Assembly: GCF_036237275.1 (NCBI RefSeq) | Contig: NZ_CP108352.1 | Span: 6,572,001 to 6,636,000, forward strand | Reading direction: 5' to 3' | Source of the DNA: Streptomyces sp. NBC_01353 | GTDB taxonomy: Bacteria; Actinomycetota; Actinomycetes; Streptomycetales; Streptomycetaceae | DNA: 64,000 nucleotides | In this document: positions 25,839 to 33,092 of the stretch, in pieces | Layout: each line of letters opens with the position of its first letter | Position numbering within the stretch: the first letter of the stretch is position 1 | Notes under the pieces: model-generated | Database searches by the model: none | What the model was told of the DNA's origin: nothing | What the model saw: only the letters and a program-made list of their open reading frames with translations | Made by a program: the position numbers and the translations under genes

Positions 25839-27062
25839 TCAGAGGGCCTGGGCGGCCGGCTTCACCATGCCGCGGACCGTCCGTGACTTCACGAAGTCGC
25901 CCATCGCCGTCATTTCCCACTCACCGGTGAACTGCTTGATGAGCTTGGCCATCATCACGCCCGTCTGCGGCTCGGCGGTGGTCAGGTCGAAGCGGACCAG
26001 CTCCTCGCCGGTCGCCGCGTCCATCAGCCGGCAGTACGCCTTGGCGACCTCGGTGAACTTCTGGCCGGAGAAGGAGTTGACCGTGAAGACCAGGCCGGTG
26101 GCGTCGGCGGGGAGGCGGCCGAGGTCGACCACGATGACCTCGTCGTCGCCCGCGCCCTCACCGGTCAGGTTGTCGCCGGAGTGCTTGATGGAGCCGTTCA
26201 GGATGGACAGCTTGCCGAAGTAGCAGCTGTCCAGGTGGTTGCGCTGGGGGCCGTACGCGATGACCGAGGCGTCGAGGTCGATGTCCTTGCCGCGGTACGC
26301 GGGCTCCCAGCCGAGGCCCATCTTGACCTGGGAGAGCAGCGGGCGGCCGCCCTTGACCAGGGACACCGTCTGGTTCTTCTGGAGGCTGACCCGGCCCTTG
26401 TCCAGGTTGATCTTCCCGGTGGAGACCGGGGCGGCGGCCGGGGGAGCGGGCGGGGCGGACGGCGGGGGAGGCGTCGTCGCGGCGATCCGCGGGTCCACGG
26501 GGGCGGCCACCGGGGGCGCGACCGGTGCGACGGGCGTCGGGGGCGCCGCGGCGGCGGGCTCCTCGTCGACCGAGACGCCGAAGTCGGTGGCGATGCCGGC
26601 GAGCCCGTTGGCGTACCCCTGGCCGACGGCGCGTGCCTTCCAGGCGCCGTTGCGGAGATAGATCTCCACGACCACAAGCGCCGTCTCCGTGCCGAGCTGA
26701 GGCGGGGTGAACGTGGCGAGGACGCTGCCGTCGTCCGCGTTGCGGATCGTCGCGGTGGGTTCGATGCCCTGGAACGTCTGGCCCGCGGCGTCGGGGCTCG
26801 CGGTGACCACGATCTTCTCGATGCCGGGCGGCACCGCGCCGGTGTCCACCACGATCGCGTCCGGGGTCGAGCCACCGCCGGAGCGGTAGGCCACGCCGGG
26901 GCCGGACGGCTGGTTGTAGAAGATGAAGTCGTCGTCCGAGCGCACCTTGCCGTCGGCGCTGAGCAGAAGGCCCGAGACGTCGAGCCGCACCGGGGCGGCC
27001 ACGTCCACCGCCACGCGCGCGGCGGAGAGAGGGATGTTCGAGCCGGGGGTCATAGCGGTCAT
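25839..27062 (-). CDS. Double-domain TerD-family protein
   Basis: 407 residues with two TerD domains. The first (1-190) holds GSNIPLSAARVAVDVAAPVRL and the calcium-site-type DDDFIFYNQPSGPGVAY. A Pro/Ala-rich linker covers about 190-240. The second (245-405) holds the variants QKNQTVSLVKGGRPLLSQVKMGLGW and KDIDLDASVIAYG. TerD proteins bind calcium and belong to ter systems linked to tellurite resistance, membrane stress and differentiation in Streptomyces. No ter operon partners are next to it. MTAM gives two possible starts, 27062 or 27053. The domain call is secure; the biological role is not. Confidence 0.9.
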   Translation of the reverse strand: MTAMTPGSNIPLSAARVAVDVAAPVRLDVSGLLLSADGKVRSDDDFIFYNQPSGPGVAYRSGGGSTPDAIVVDTGAVPPGIEKIVVTASPDAAGQTFQGIEPTATIRNADDGSVLATFTPPQLGTETALVVVEIYLRNGAWKARAVGQGYANGLAGIATDFGVSVDEEPAAAAPPTPVAPVAPPVAAPVDPRIAATTPPPPSAPPAPPAAAPVSTGKINLDKGRVSLQKNQTVSLVKGGRPLLSQVKMGLGWEPAYRGKDIDLDASVIAYGPQRNHLDSCYFGKLSILNGSIKHSGDNLTGEGAGDDEVIVVDLGRLPADATGLVFTVNSFSGQKFTEVAKAYCRLMDAATGEELVRFDLTTAEPQTGVMMAKLIKQFTGEWEMTAMGDFVKSRTVRGMVKPAAQAL

Positions 27063-27107
27063 GCCAGGGGTAACGAGCGAGACCGCTTTGCCGTTCCCTT
27101 ACCTTCG

Positions 27108-27338
27108 CTACCTTCGGCCACCCTGATTACGGGGGTGGTTCCGGGCCATGCGCTCGTTGCCGAACTTGTACGAGCCCGTCCAGCGGGCCATGACGAGCTG
27201 GGCGTCCCCCGACACCACGTCCGCCAGGAACTTCTCCGCGCGTGGCCCGCGCAGGGTGGCGGCGGTGCGCCCGTGGTGGGTGATGACGGCCGTGGCGTCG
27301 GCACGCTGTTCGTAACTGAATCCATGAGGCTGTGGCAT
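27108..27338 (-). CDS. Conserved small Streptomyces protein (76 aa)
   Basis: Basic small soluble protein. Recognisable features, from memory of similar Streptomyces proteins, are PHGFSYEQRADATAVITHHG at the N-terminus and KFGNERMARNHPRNQ at the C-terminus. No characterised function. The ATG at 27338 is 7 nt after CAGACT (27346-27351, minus strand), which marks a leaderless start; a longer ATG at 27374 would be above the promoter. It is divergent from the AraC regulator gene, 70 bp away, with overlapping promoter regions containing GAATATTC (27377-27384) and CGAGCGGCTCG (27384-27394). Confidence 0.75.
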   Translation of the reverse strand: MPQPHGFSYEQRADATAVITHHGRTAATLRGPRAEKFLADVVSGDAQLVMARWTGSYKFGNERMARNHPRNQGGRR

Positions 27339-27408
27339 GGCGGGCAGTCTGCCGTTCCCGGGCAGGCCCGTCATATGAATATTCGAGCGGCTCGTATCCT
27401 TGCCGCTC

Positions 27409-28470
27409 GTGGGTGGGAGCTCTTTTCGAACGCGGGACGTGGACGAGGCGCGGCAGGAGATCGACGCGCGGTACTACGCCAACTTCATGGACGTCATCGA
27501 GCCGGGCGAGCGTCCCTTCGCCGCCCGGTTCGACACCGTCGACCTGGGGGACCTGGTCATCGGCGACCTCGCCTGCGGGGCCGATGTACGGATGCGCTTC
27601 GGCGAGCTCGGGGCGTTCCACGTCAACGCCCCGCTCAGCGGCACGATGGAGATGCGCCAGGGCGGCGGCGCGCCGGTGGTCGCGACGCCGACCGACGCGC
27701 TCGTGCTCGACCCCTCGGGAGACACCTTCCTGGACCGCTGGAGCGGGGACTGCCGGACCGTCTCGGTCAAGATCGGCGCTGCGGCGCTGCACGACCGGCT
27801 GGAGCGGCTCCTCGGGCGGCCGCCGCGGGGCGCCCTCGCCTTCGAGCCGCGTCTGGACATCTCGCGCGGCCCCGGGCTTGCCTGGGCGCGCTTCGCCCGG
27901 CAGGTGGCGCGCGAGGCGCTCGCCGGGGACAGCCTGGCCCATCACACGCTGGTCGCGGCGCCCCTTCAGGAGGCGCTGCTGAACGGACTGCTGCTGGCCG
28001 CCGAGCACCCCTGGCGCGAGGAGCTGGACCGCCCCGCGGAGCCGCTGCGGCCCGCACCCGTCAAGCGCGCGATGGACGCCGTACGGGACCGTCCCGAGCA
28101 CCCCTTCACCACCACGGAACTGGCCGGCCTGGCCCGCGTCGGGGTGCGCCGGCTCCAGGAGTCGTTCCGGGAGTACGTGGGTATGTCACCGATGGCGTAC
28201 GTCCGCGAGGTCCGGCTGGAGCGGGTCCACGAGGAGCTGCGGGGCGCGGGGCCGGATGAGCTGAGCGTGAGCGAGGTGGCCTGGCGCTGGGGCTTCGCCC
28301 ATCACGGGCGGTTCGCGGCGCAGTACCGGACCCGATTCGGCGAGACGCCCTCGCAGACCCTGCGCTCGGAGGGTGACGGCTCTGCGTCGGGAGGGCGGCG
28401 GCCGGCTCGCCGCGTTCCGCGGACACTGGCCGCGCTGAGCGGATCGCGGGGGTCCGTATCGCCGCCGTAG
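27409..28470 (+). CDS. AraC-family regulator, AraC-binding-like N-terminal domain
   Basis: 353 residues. Residues 15-190 resemble the AraC_binding_2 / cupin-like sensor of NphR-type regulators (ANFMDVIEPGERPFAARFDT, VNAPLSGTMEM). The two C-terminal helix-turn-helices lie at 225-325: HPFTTTELAGLARVGVRRLQESFREYVGMSPMAYVR and SVSEVAWRWGFAHHGRFAAQYRTRFGETPS, each in part. The tail after 330 is Arg/Ser-rich. The GTG at 27409 lies 8 nt after TATCCT (27395-27400). A TTG at 27400 in the same frame overlaps that -10 and is rejected. The target is unknown; the small divergent gene is one candidate. Confidence 0.85.
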   Translation: MGGSSFRTRDVDEARQEIDARYYANFMDVIEPGERPFAARFDTVDLGDLVIGDLACGADVRMRFGELGAFHVNAPLSGTMEMRQGGGAPVVATPTDALVLDPSGDTFLDRWSGDCRTVSVKIGAAALHDRLERLLGRPPRGALAFEPRLDISRGPGLAWARFARQVAREALAGDSLAHHTLVAAPLQEALLNGLLLAAEHPWREELDRPAEPLRPAPVKRAMDAVRDRPEHPFTTTELAGLARVGVRRLQESFREYVGMSPMAYVREVRLERVHEELRGAGPDELSVSEVAWRWGFAHHGRFAAQYRTRFGETPSQTLRSEGDGSASGGRRPARRVPRTLAALSGSRGSVSPP

Positions 28471-28573
28471 CGTTCCCTCTCGTCGCGTGTGCCAACGCAC
28501 GTCGTGACCCGGGCCCCGGCCGGCGCCCCCGCATAAGTCCGGCCGGGCCTGAGATTTCCCGCGCGCTCGCGCC

Positions 28574-28635
28574 CTAGGGGATGTCCGGCGGATCATGGCC
28601 GGGTCCGCGACCCTGATCCACCGGACACCCCCTAG
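28574..28635. repeat. Convergent-junction repeat, copy 2 (inverted pair)
   Basis: Left arm 28574-28595 and right arm 28614-28635 pair at 20 of 22 positions. Each arm begins CTAGGGG and contains TGTCCGG and GGATCA. The 18-nt loop holds its own hairpin GGGTC-CGC-GACCC. It lies between the convergent AraC and uronate dehydrogenase genes, and the right arm contains the uronate dehydrogenase TAG. Probably a two-way terminator. Confidence 0.82.
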
Positions 28636-29441
28636 TAGGGCCAGCGCGGCGGGTCGGTGCAGAAGTGGCCGCCCAGGTTCACCTGCGCCGGATCGTCCTC
28701 CACGGGCAGCCCCTGCTCGGCGATGATCCGCTCGGCGAACCGCTCCGAGTCGTCCTGCGGCTCGTAACCGAGCGCCCGGGCCGTGGAGAGGTCCCACCAC
28801 AGCCGGGTGTTGGCGGACGATCCGTACACCACGGTGTGGCCCACGTTCTCGGCGGTGAGCGCCGCGTGGAGAAGGCGCGCGCAGTCGGCGGGGCTGAGCC
28901 ACATCGACAGCATCCGGACCGAGCTCGGCTCGGGGAAGCACGAACCGATCCGTACGGAGACGGTCTCCAGGCCGTGCAGGTCCCAGTAGAACTGCGCGAG
29001 GTCCTCGCCGAAGCACTTGGACAGCCCGTAGAAGGTGTCCGGCCGGTGCGGGGTGTCGACGGGGATCACCGGCTCGTCCCCGCGCGGGTGCGGGGTGAAG
29101 CCGACGGCGTGGTTGCTGGAGGCGAAGACGATCCGCCCCACCCCCTCCTCGCGCGCGGCCTCGTAGAGGTGGTGCAGGCCGGTGATGTTCGCGGCGAGGA
29201 TCTTCTCGAAGGTCGACTCCAGGGAGATGCCCGCGAGATGGATGATCGCGTCCACCCCTCGGACGGCCTCGCGCAGCGCCTTGCGGTCCGTCACATCGGC
29301 GACGATCGCGTCCGGTGCGCCGTCGACGGGCGCCAGGTCGAGCAGGCGGAGCTCGTATCCGTACGCGGGCAGCAGCTCGCGCATCAGCGTGCCGACGCCC
29401 CCGGCGGCGCCGGTGAGCAGGACGGTACGGGGTGTAGGCAT
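28632..29441 (-). CDS. udh: Uronate dehydrogenase (NAD-dependent epimerase-like SDR)
   Basis: 269-residue extended-SDR enzyme that oxidises D-glucuronate or D-galacturonate to the aldarolactone with NAD. TGAAGGVG (10-17) binds NAD; HLAGISLESTFEKIL, RIVFASSNHAVGF (103-115), YGLSKCFGEDL with Y138 and K142, VRIGSCFPEP and RMLSMWLSP match the known bacterial uronate dehydrogenase pattern block by block. It faces the kdgD gene, whose product acts two steps later. A promoter TTGACG (29508-29513) - 18 bp - TACCGT (29484-29489) reads toward it, and an RTTCA-N7-GRAC site covers its start of transcription. GGAGA precedes the ATG. Confidence 0.9.
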   Translation of the reverse strand: MPTPRTVLLTGAAGGVGTLMRELLPAYGYELRLLDLAPVDGAPDAIVADVTDRKALREAVRGVDAIIHLAGISLESTFEKILAANITGLHHLYEAAREEGVGRIVFASSNHAVGFTPHPRGDEPVIPVDTPHRPDTFYGLSKCFGEDLAQFYWDLHGLETVSVRIGSCFPEPSSVRMLSMWLSPADCARLLHAALTAENVGHTVVYGSSANTRLWWDLSTARALGYEPQDDSERFAERIIAEQGLPVEDDPAQVNLGGHFCTDPPRWPY

Positions 29442-29467
29442 CGAGGAGGTCTCCGTCCGTGGATCAG

Positions 29468-29483
29468 ATTCACAAACGTGGAC
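29468..29483. promoter_or_regulatory. RTTCA-N7-GRAC operator at the udh promoter
   Basis: ATTCACAAACGTGGAC lies immediately downstream of the udh -10 (TACCGT on the minus strand, 29484-29489). It matches three other sites in the window, at 29598, 44206 and 44225. Confidence 0.65.
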
Positions 29484-29513
29484 ACGGTAGGGAGAGGGCT
29501 CGTCGAGCGTCAA
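29484..29513 (-). promoter_or_regulatory. udh promoter, TTGACG-18-TACCGT
   Basis: -35 is CGTCAA read on the minus strand (29508-29513), -10 is ACGGTA read on the minus strand (29484-29489). The -35 is part of a direct repeat CGTCAAGAGTG present at 29508-29518 and 29528-29538, exactly 20 bp apart, which may bind an activator. Confidence 0.65.
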
Positions 29514-29561
29514 GAGTGCACACGGACCGTCAAGAGTGAACGTTGGAGACGTGTTTGCGCC

Positions 29562-29591
29562 TTGACCGCCCCTTCGGGGCTGCTCTAGCGT
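29562..29591 (+). promoter_or_regulatory. kdgD promoter, TTGACC-18-TAGCGT
   Basis: TTGACC at 29562-29567, 18-bp spacer, TAGCGT at 29586-29591. Transcription would start near 29598, inside the operator at 29598-29613, leaving a leader of about 68 nt with a normal ribosome binding site. Confidence 0.7.
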
Positions 29592-29597
29592 GAAGTC

Positions 29598-29613
29598 GTT
29601 CAAGAATATGGAC
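29598..29613. promoter_or_regulatory. RTTCA-N7-GRAC operator at the kdgD promoter
   Basis: GTTCAAGAATATGGAC begins at the expected start of kdgD transcription. It has the same half-sites and spacing as the sites at 29468, 44206 and 44225, so the same IclR-type repressor probably binds all four. Confidence 0.68.
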
Positions 29614-29665
29614 AACAATCAGAACTGTGCACGACGGTGCACGACGGACTTCTCTGGGAGCGCCC

Positions 29666-30595
29666 GTGACCTCAGCCCCGCTCGCCGCCCGGCTGGACGG
29701 CCTGCTGTTCTTCCCCGTCACCGCCTTCGGACCGGACGGCACCGTCGACCTCGACACCTTCCGCGCCCATGTCCGCGACGGCATCGAGGCGGGCGCGGGC
29801 GCGGTCTTCGCCTGCTGCGGCACCGGTGAGTTCCACGCCCTCACCCCCGAGGAGTTCCAGGCCTGTGTCGCCGCCGCCGTGGAGGAGTCCGCCGGCCGGG
29901 TCCCGGTCCTCGCCGGCGCCGGCTACGGCACCGCGCTCGCGATCCGGTACGCGCGGCTCGCCGAGGAGGCGGGCGCCGACGGGCTCCTCGCCATGCCCCC
30001 GTATCTCGTCGTCGCCGACCAGGCGGGGCTGCTGCGCCACTACACCGAACTCGCCGCCGCCACCTCGCTCGACGTCATCGTCTACCAGCGCGACAACGCG
30101 ATCCTCACCCCTGAGACCGCCGTGGCCCTCGCCCGCGCCGAGGGGATCATCGGCCTCAAGGACGGCCTCGGCGACCTCGACCTGATGCAGCGGATCGTCA
30201 GTGCCGTCCGAGCCGAGGGCCTCGACCTGCTCTACTTCAACGGCCTGCCGACCGCCGAACTCACCGGCCTCGCCTACCGGGGCATCGGCGTCACGCTCTA
30301 CTCCTCCGCCGTCTTCTGCTTCGCCCCCGACATCGCCCTCGCCTTCCACCGGGCCCTCACGACCGGCGACGACGCGACCGTGGAGCGGCTTATTGACGGC
30401 TTCTACCGTCCCCTCGTCGAACTGCGGGCGAAGGGGCGCGGCTACGCGGTCTCCCTCGTCAAGGCCGCGGTCCGCATGGGCGGACTGGACGTCGGCGAGG
30501 TACGGCCGCCGCTGAGCGAGCCCGCGCCCGAGCACCTGAAGGAGCTCGCCGTGATCATCGAGCACGGGCGGGCGCTGCTGGGGAGCGACGCGTGA
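29666..30595 (+). CDS. kdgD: 5-dehydro-4-deoxyglucarate dehydratase
   Basis: 309-residue DapA-superfamily class I enzyme. It decarboxylates and dehydrates 5-keto-4-deoxyglucarate to 2,5-dioxopentanoate (ketoglutarate semialdehyde) in the oxidative uronate/glucarate pathway. The Schiff-base lysine is K165 in IIGLKDGLGDLDLMQR, with Y140 in IVYQRDNA; GLLFFPVTAFGPDG and CCGTGEFHAL at the N-terminus separate it from true DapA. GTG at 29666 is preceded by GGGAG at 6 nt and is preferred over an earlier GTG at 29627. Its stop overlaps the next gene by 4 nt (GTGA). The next enzyme, a semialdehyde dehydrogenase, is encoded at 44.3 kb. Confidence 0.92.
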   Translation: MTSAPLAARLDGLLFFPVTAFGPDGTVDLDTFRAHVRDGIEAGAGAVFACCGTGEFHALTPEEFQACVAAAVEESAGRVPVLAGAGYGTALAIRYARLAEEAGADGLLAMPPYLVVADQAGLLRHYTELAAATSLDVIVYQRDNAILTPETAVALARAEGIIGLKDGLGDLDLMQRIVSAVRAEGLDLLYFNGLPTAELTGLAYRGIGVTLYSSAVFCFAPDIALAFHRALTTGDDATVERLIDGFYRPLVELRAKGRGYAVSLVKAAVRMGGLDVGEVRPPLSEPAPEHLKELAVIIEHGRALLGSDA

Positions 30596-31722
30596 GGGCC
30601 GGAACCTTCGTCTACCCCTGGGACGTCATCGGCGACCCGGCGGCGCCGGGCCTCCTCGCGGACCTGGGCGTCGCGAGCGTCACGCTCGCCTCCGCCTACC
30701 ACTCCACGCGCGCCCTGACCCCCCGGCATCCGGGGCACCGGATCGTCACCGCCGAGCATGCCGCCGTGCTCTACCCGCCGGACGGGGCCCGCTGGGCGGG
30801 GCACCCGCTGCGGCCGTACGAGGCGGGGGAGTGGGCGTACGGCGACGCGTACGGCGAGGCTGCGGGCGCGCTCGCGGACGCGGGCCTGGAGGTGCACAGC
30901 TGGGTGGTCCTGGCCCACAACTCCCGCCTGGGGGCCGAGCATCCGGGGACCTCGGTGGTCAACGCCCACGGCGACCGCTACCCCTGGGCACCCTGCATCG
31001 CCCAACCGGACGTGCGCGCCTACCTGGTGGAGCTGGCGGTGGAGGCGGCGGTACGGCCAGGCGCGGCCGGCACCGAGCTGGAGTCCTGCGGCTGGTACGG
31101 CTTCGCGCATCTGCACGCCCACGACAAGACCGCCGGGGTCGCGCTCGGCGACCGTGAGCAGTACCTGATGTCCCTCTGCTTCTGCCCTTCCTGCCGGGAG
31201 GGGTACGGGGAGGAGGGCGTCGACCCCGACGCGCTGGCGGCGGCCGTGCGGGGCGCGCTGGAGCCGGTGTGGGCCGGGGGCGCTTCCGGGCCGCTCGACG
31301 GCTTCGAGGCACCGGTGCTCGCCTGGCGCAGGCGGACCGCCCGCACGCTCCAGGAGTCCGCGGTGGCCGCGGTACGGGCGACCGCCCCGCCCGGCTTCCG
31401 CGTCCTGCTCCACGCGGACCCGCACCCTTACCGCTGCGGCGCGAACGTCGGCACCGACCCGGCCCATGTCCTCACGGTCGCGGACGGTGTCGTCACCCCG
31501 TCCGCGACCGTGGCACCCTTCGCGCCCCACGCGGCCCCGGACACCGTGCTCGCGGCCAACTTCGGTGTGGTGACGGGCATGGGTGGCTCGCCCGCCACGC
31601 TCGCCGAGGACGCGCATCGGGCGGCGGCGGAGGGCGCCACCGAACTCCGCCTCTACCACGCGGGTCTGGCCTCCGACGCCGACCTGGCCGCGGTACGGGA
31701 GGCGCTGCGGAAGCTGGGCTGA
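30592..31722 (+). CDS. Unknown protein coupled to kdgD (possible TIM-barrel enzyme)
   Basis: 376-residue soluble protein. No characterised family recognised. It starts RAGTFVYPWDVIGDP. The layout LADLGVASVTLASAYHS, DAGLEVHSWVVLAHN, GFAHLHAHDK, FRVLLHADPHPYRCG looks like successive strands of an alpha/beta barrel, reminiscent of hypothetical glycoside-hydrolase-like proteins. A CFCPSC motif near residue 200 could bind metal. The 4-nt overlap with kdgD (GTGA) means it is translated with it, so a role in uronate or uronide use, for instance a hydrolase or lactonase, is a reasonable inference but unproven. A hairpin follows its stop. Confidence 0.78.
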   Translation: MRAGTFVYPWDVIGDPAAPGLLADLGVASVTLASAYHSTRALTPRHPGHRIVTAEHAAVLYPPDGARWAGHPLRPYEAGEWAYGDAYGEAAGALADAGLEVHSWVVLAHNSRLGAEHPGTSVVNAHGDRYPWAPCIAQPDVRAYLVELAVEAAVRPGAAGTELESCGWYGFAHLHAHDKTAGVALGDREQYLMSLCFCPSCREGYGEEGVDPDALAAAVRGALEPVWAGGASGPLDGFEAPVLAWRRRTARTLQESAVAAVRATAPPGFRVLLHADPHPYRCGANVGTDPAHVLTVADGVVTPSATVAPFAPHAAPDTVLAANFGVVTGMGGSPATLAEDAHRAAAEGATELRLYHAGLASDADLAAVREALRKLG

Positions 31723-31728
31723 GGGGTG

Positions 31729-31751
31729 GGCGGACGCCTCAGGCGTCCGCC
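31729..31751. terminator. Bidirectional terminator between unknown gene and MFS gene
   Basis: GGCGGACGCC (31729-31738), loop TCA, GGCGTCCGCC (31742-31751). The 3-nt loop is the stop codon of the MFS gene (TGA on the minus strand), so the left and right arms straddle the gene end at a convergent junction. Confidence 0.8.
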
Positions 31752-32950
31752 TTCGCCGGGACGTCGGCACGGGCGGCCGCCCCTCGGGTGGCCAGGGCGA
31801 TCGCCCCGGCCAGGCCGGCGACGGTCAGCAGCGGCAGCAGCAGCCGGATGTCGACGAACGCCACCAGGCCCGCGCCCGCCGCCAGGGCGATCGCGTTCGG
31901 AACGAAGACCAGGGTGTGGGCCGTCGCCGCCACGCGGCCCACCGCGGTCTCCGGGGCCTCCCGCTGCACCGCCGTCATCGCGGCGACCAGCACCCAGGGC
32001 AGGCCCACCCCGATCAGCGCGCTCGCCACCAGCGCCACCCCGTCGTGGGGGACGGCCCGGGCGCCCGCGGCCACGGCGAACAGGGCCAGTCCGGCGGCGG
32101 ACAGCAGGCGTTCGGGGACCCGGCGCAGCAGCGGTCCGGCCGCCGGTCCCGCGACGACCGAGCCCGCACCCTGGACGGCGTACAGCACACCCGCGTACGC
32201 GGGCGAATGGCCGAGCCCCCGGTCCACGACGGTGTAGATCGCCGCCCCGTTGACCCCGGCGAGCAGCATCGTGAACGAGCCGGCGAGCACCACTGGACGC
32301 AGGACGGGCGAGGCGAGGATCGTGCGCAGGCCCTCCGCCGTGTCGCGGAGCCAGTGCGCGGACGCCCGGCGCACCGGCTTCTCCTCCCGTACCCGCATCA
32401 GTGCGAACACCCCCGCGGCCAGCGCGAACGTCACCGCGTCGAGCAGCGCCACCGTCCCGCCGCCGTACCGGGCGAAGAGTCCGGCCGCGGCGAGCGGGGC
32501 GATGAGCTTCACGCTCTCGTTCACCGTCATCCGCAGCCCGTTGAAGTCCCCGAGCAGCCGCTTGTCGAGCGCACTCGCGGCCAGCGCGACCTCCGCCGCC
32601 TCGTGGACGGTGCCCTGGATCCCGTACAGCACGAGCACGGCGAACAACAGCCACACCCGGTCCGCGCTGTCGACCCACAGCAGCGTCGGCAGCAGCGCCG
32701 CCATCGCCAGGTTCGACCACACCATGAGCGGTCGCCGCCGCACCCGGTCGGCGACCGTGCCGAGCAGCGGACCGGCGAGCGCCGGCGCCCACAGGGCGAA
32801 CACGGTCAGCGCCGCCAGACTGTCCGAGCCGGTCAGGGACTTGACCCAGATCCCCGACGCCAGCCACATCGCCGTCGTGCCGAAGCCGGACACCAGGACG
32901 CCGGTCAGATAGAGACCGGCTGTTCCTCTCACACCCGTTGTTCCTCTCAT
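31739..32950 (-). CDS. MFS transporter
   Basis: 403-residue major facilitator protein with about twelve hydrophobic segments. The first cytoplasmic loop has the MFS motif GTVADRVRRRPLM near residues 64-76. MTVNESVKLIAPLAAAGLFARYGG near 150 and REEKPVRRASAHWLRDTAEGLRTI near 190-212 (central loop) resemble the EntS/NreB-like branch of exporters. Substrate unknown. It is on the opposite strand from the uronate genes and converges with them, so it is unlikely to belong to that pathway. The gene ends inside a terminator hairpin. Confidence 0.88.
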   Translation of the reverse strand: MRGTTGVRGTAGLYLTGVLVSGFGTTAMWLASGIWVKSLTGSDSLAALTVFALWAPALAGPLLGTVADRVRRRPLMVWSNLAMAALLPTLLWVDSADRVWLLFAVLVLYGIQGTVHEAAEVALAASALDKRLLGDFNGLRMTVNESVKLIAPLAAAGLFARYGGGTVALLDAVTFALAAGVFALMRVREEKPVRRASAHWLRDTAEGLRTILASPVLRPVVLAGSFTMLLAGVNGAAIYTVVDRGLGHSPAYAGVLYAVQGAGSVVAGPAAGPLLRRVPERLLSAAGLALFAVAAGARAVPHDGVALVASALIGVGLPWVLVAAMTAVQREAPETAVGRVAATAHTLVFVPNAIALAAGAGLVAFVDIRLLLPLLTVAGLAGAIALATRGAAARADVPAKADA

Positions 32951-33092
32951 TCCCGCAGCGTGGCCTCTGAGGTGGCAGGCGCGGATCGGGCAGATGCCCT
33001 AGAGAAGGGGCGGAGATCGACTCCGTAACACCGAGGACACCTGAAAGGGCGCGCGACTGGGCACAATCCAGCCAGCCGTCCCGAGGAGAGTC

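Noticed and set aside
26181-28259. Long plus-strand frame opposite TerD and across the AraC gene
   Set aside because: Crosses two divergent promoters, and the translation shows no family pattern. TerD and AraC frames explain the region.
28574-28635. Large inverted repeat considered as the end of an insertion sequence
   Set aside because: No transposase or target duplication is present, and the same sequence recurs at other convergent gene ends, which fits a terminator-like repeat better.
17597-30595. dapA and kdgD considered as recent duplicates
   Set aside because: They share a fold and lysine chemistry, but differ through the N-terminal and active-site blocks, as expected for distinct subfamilies.
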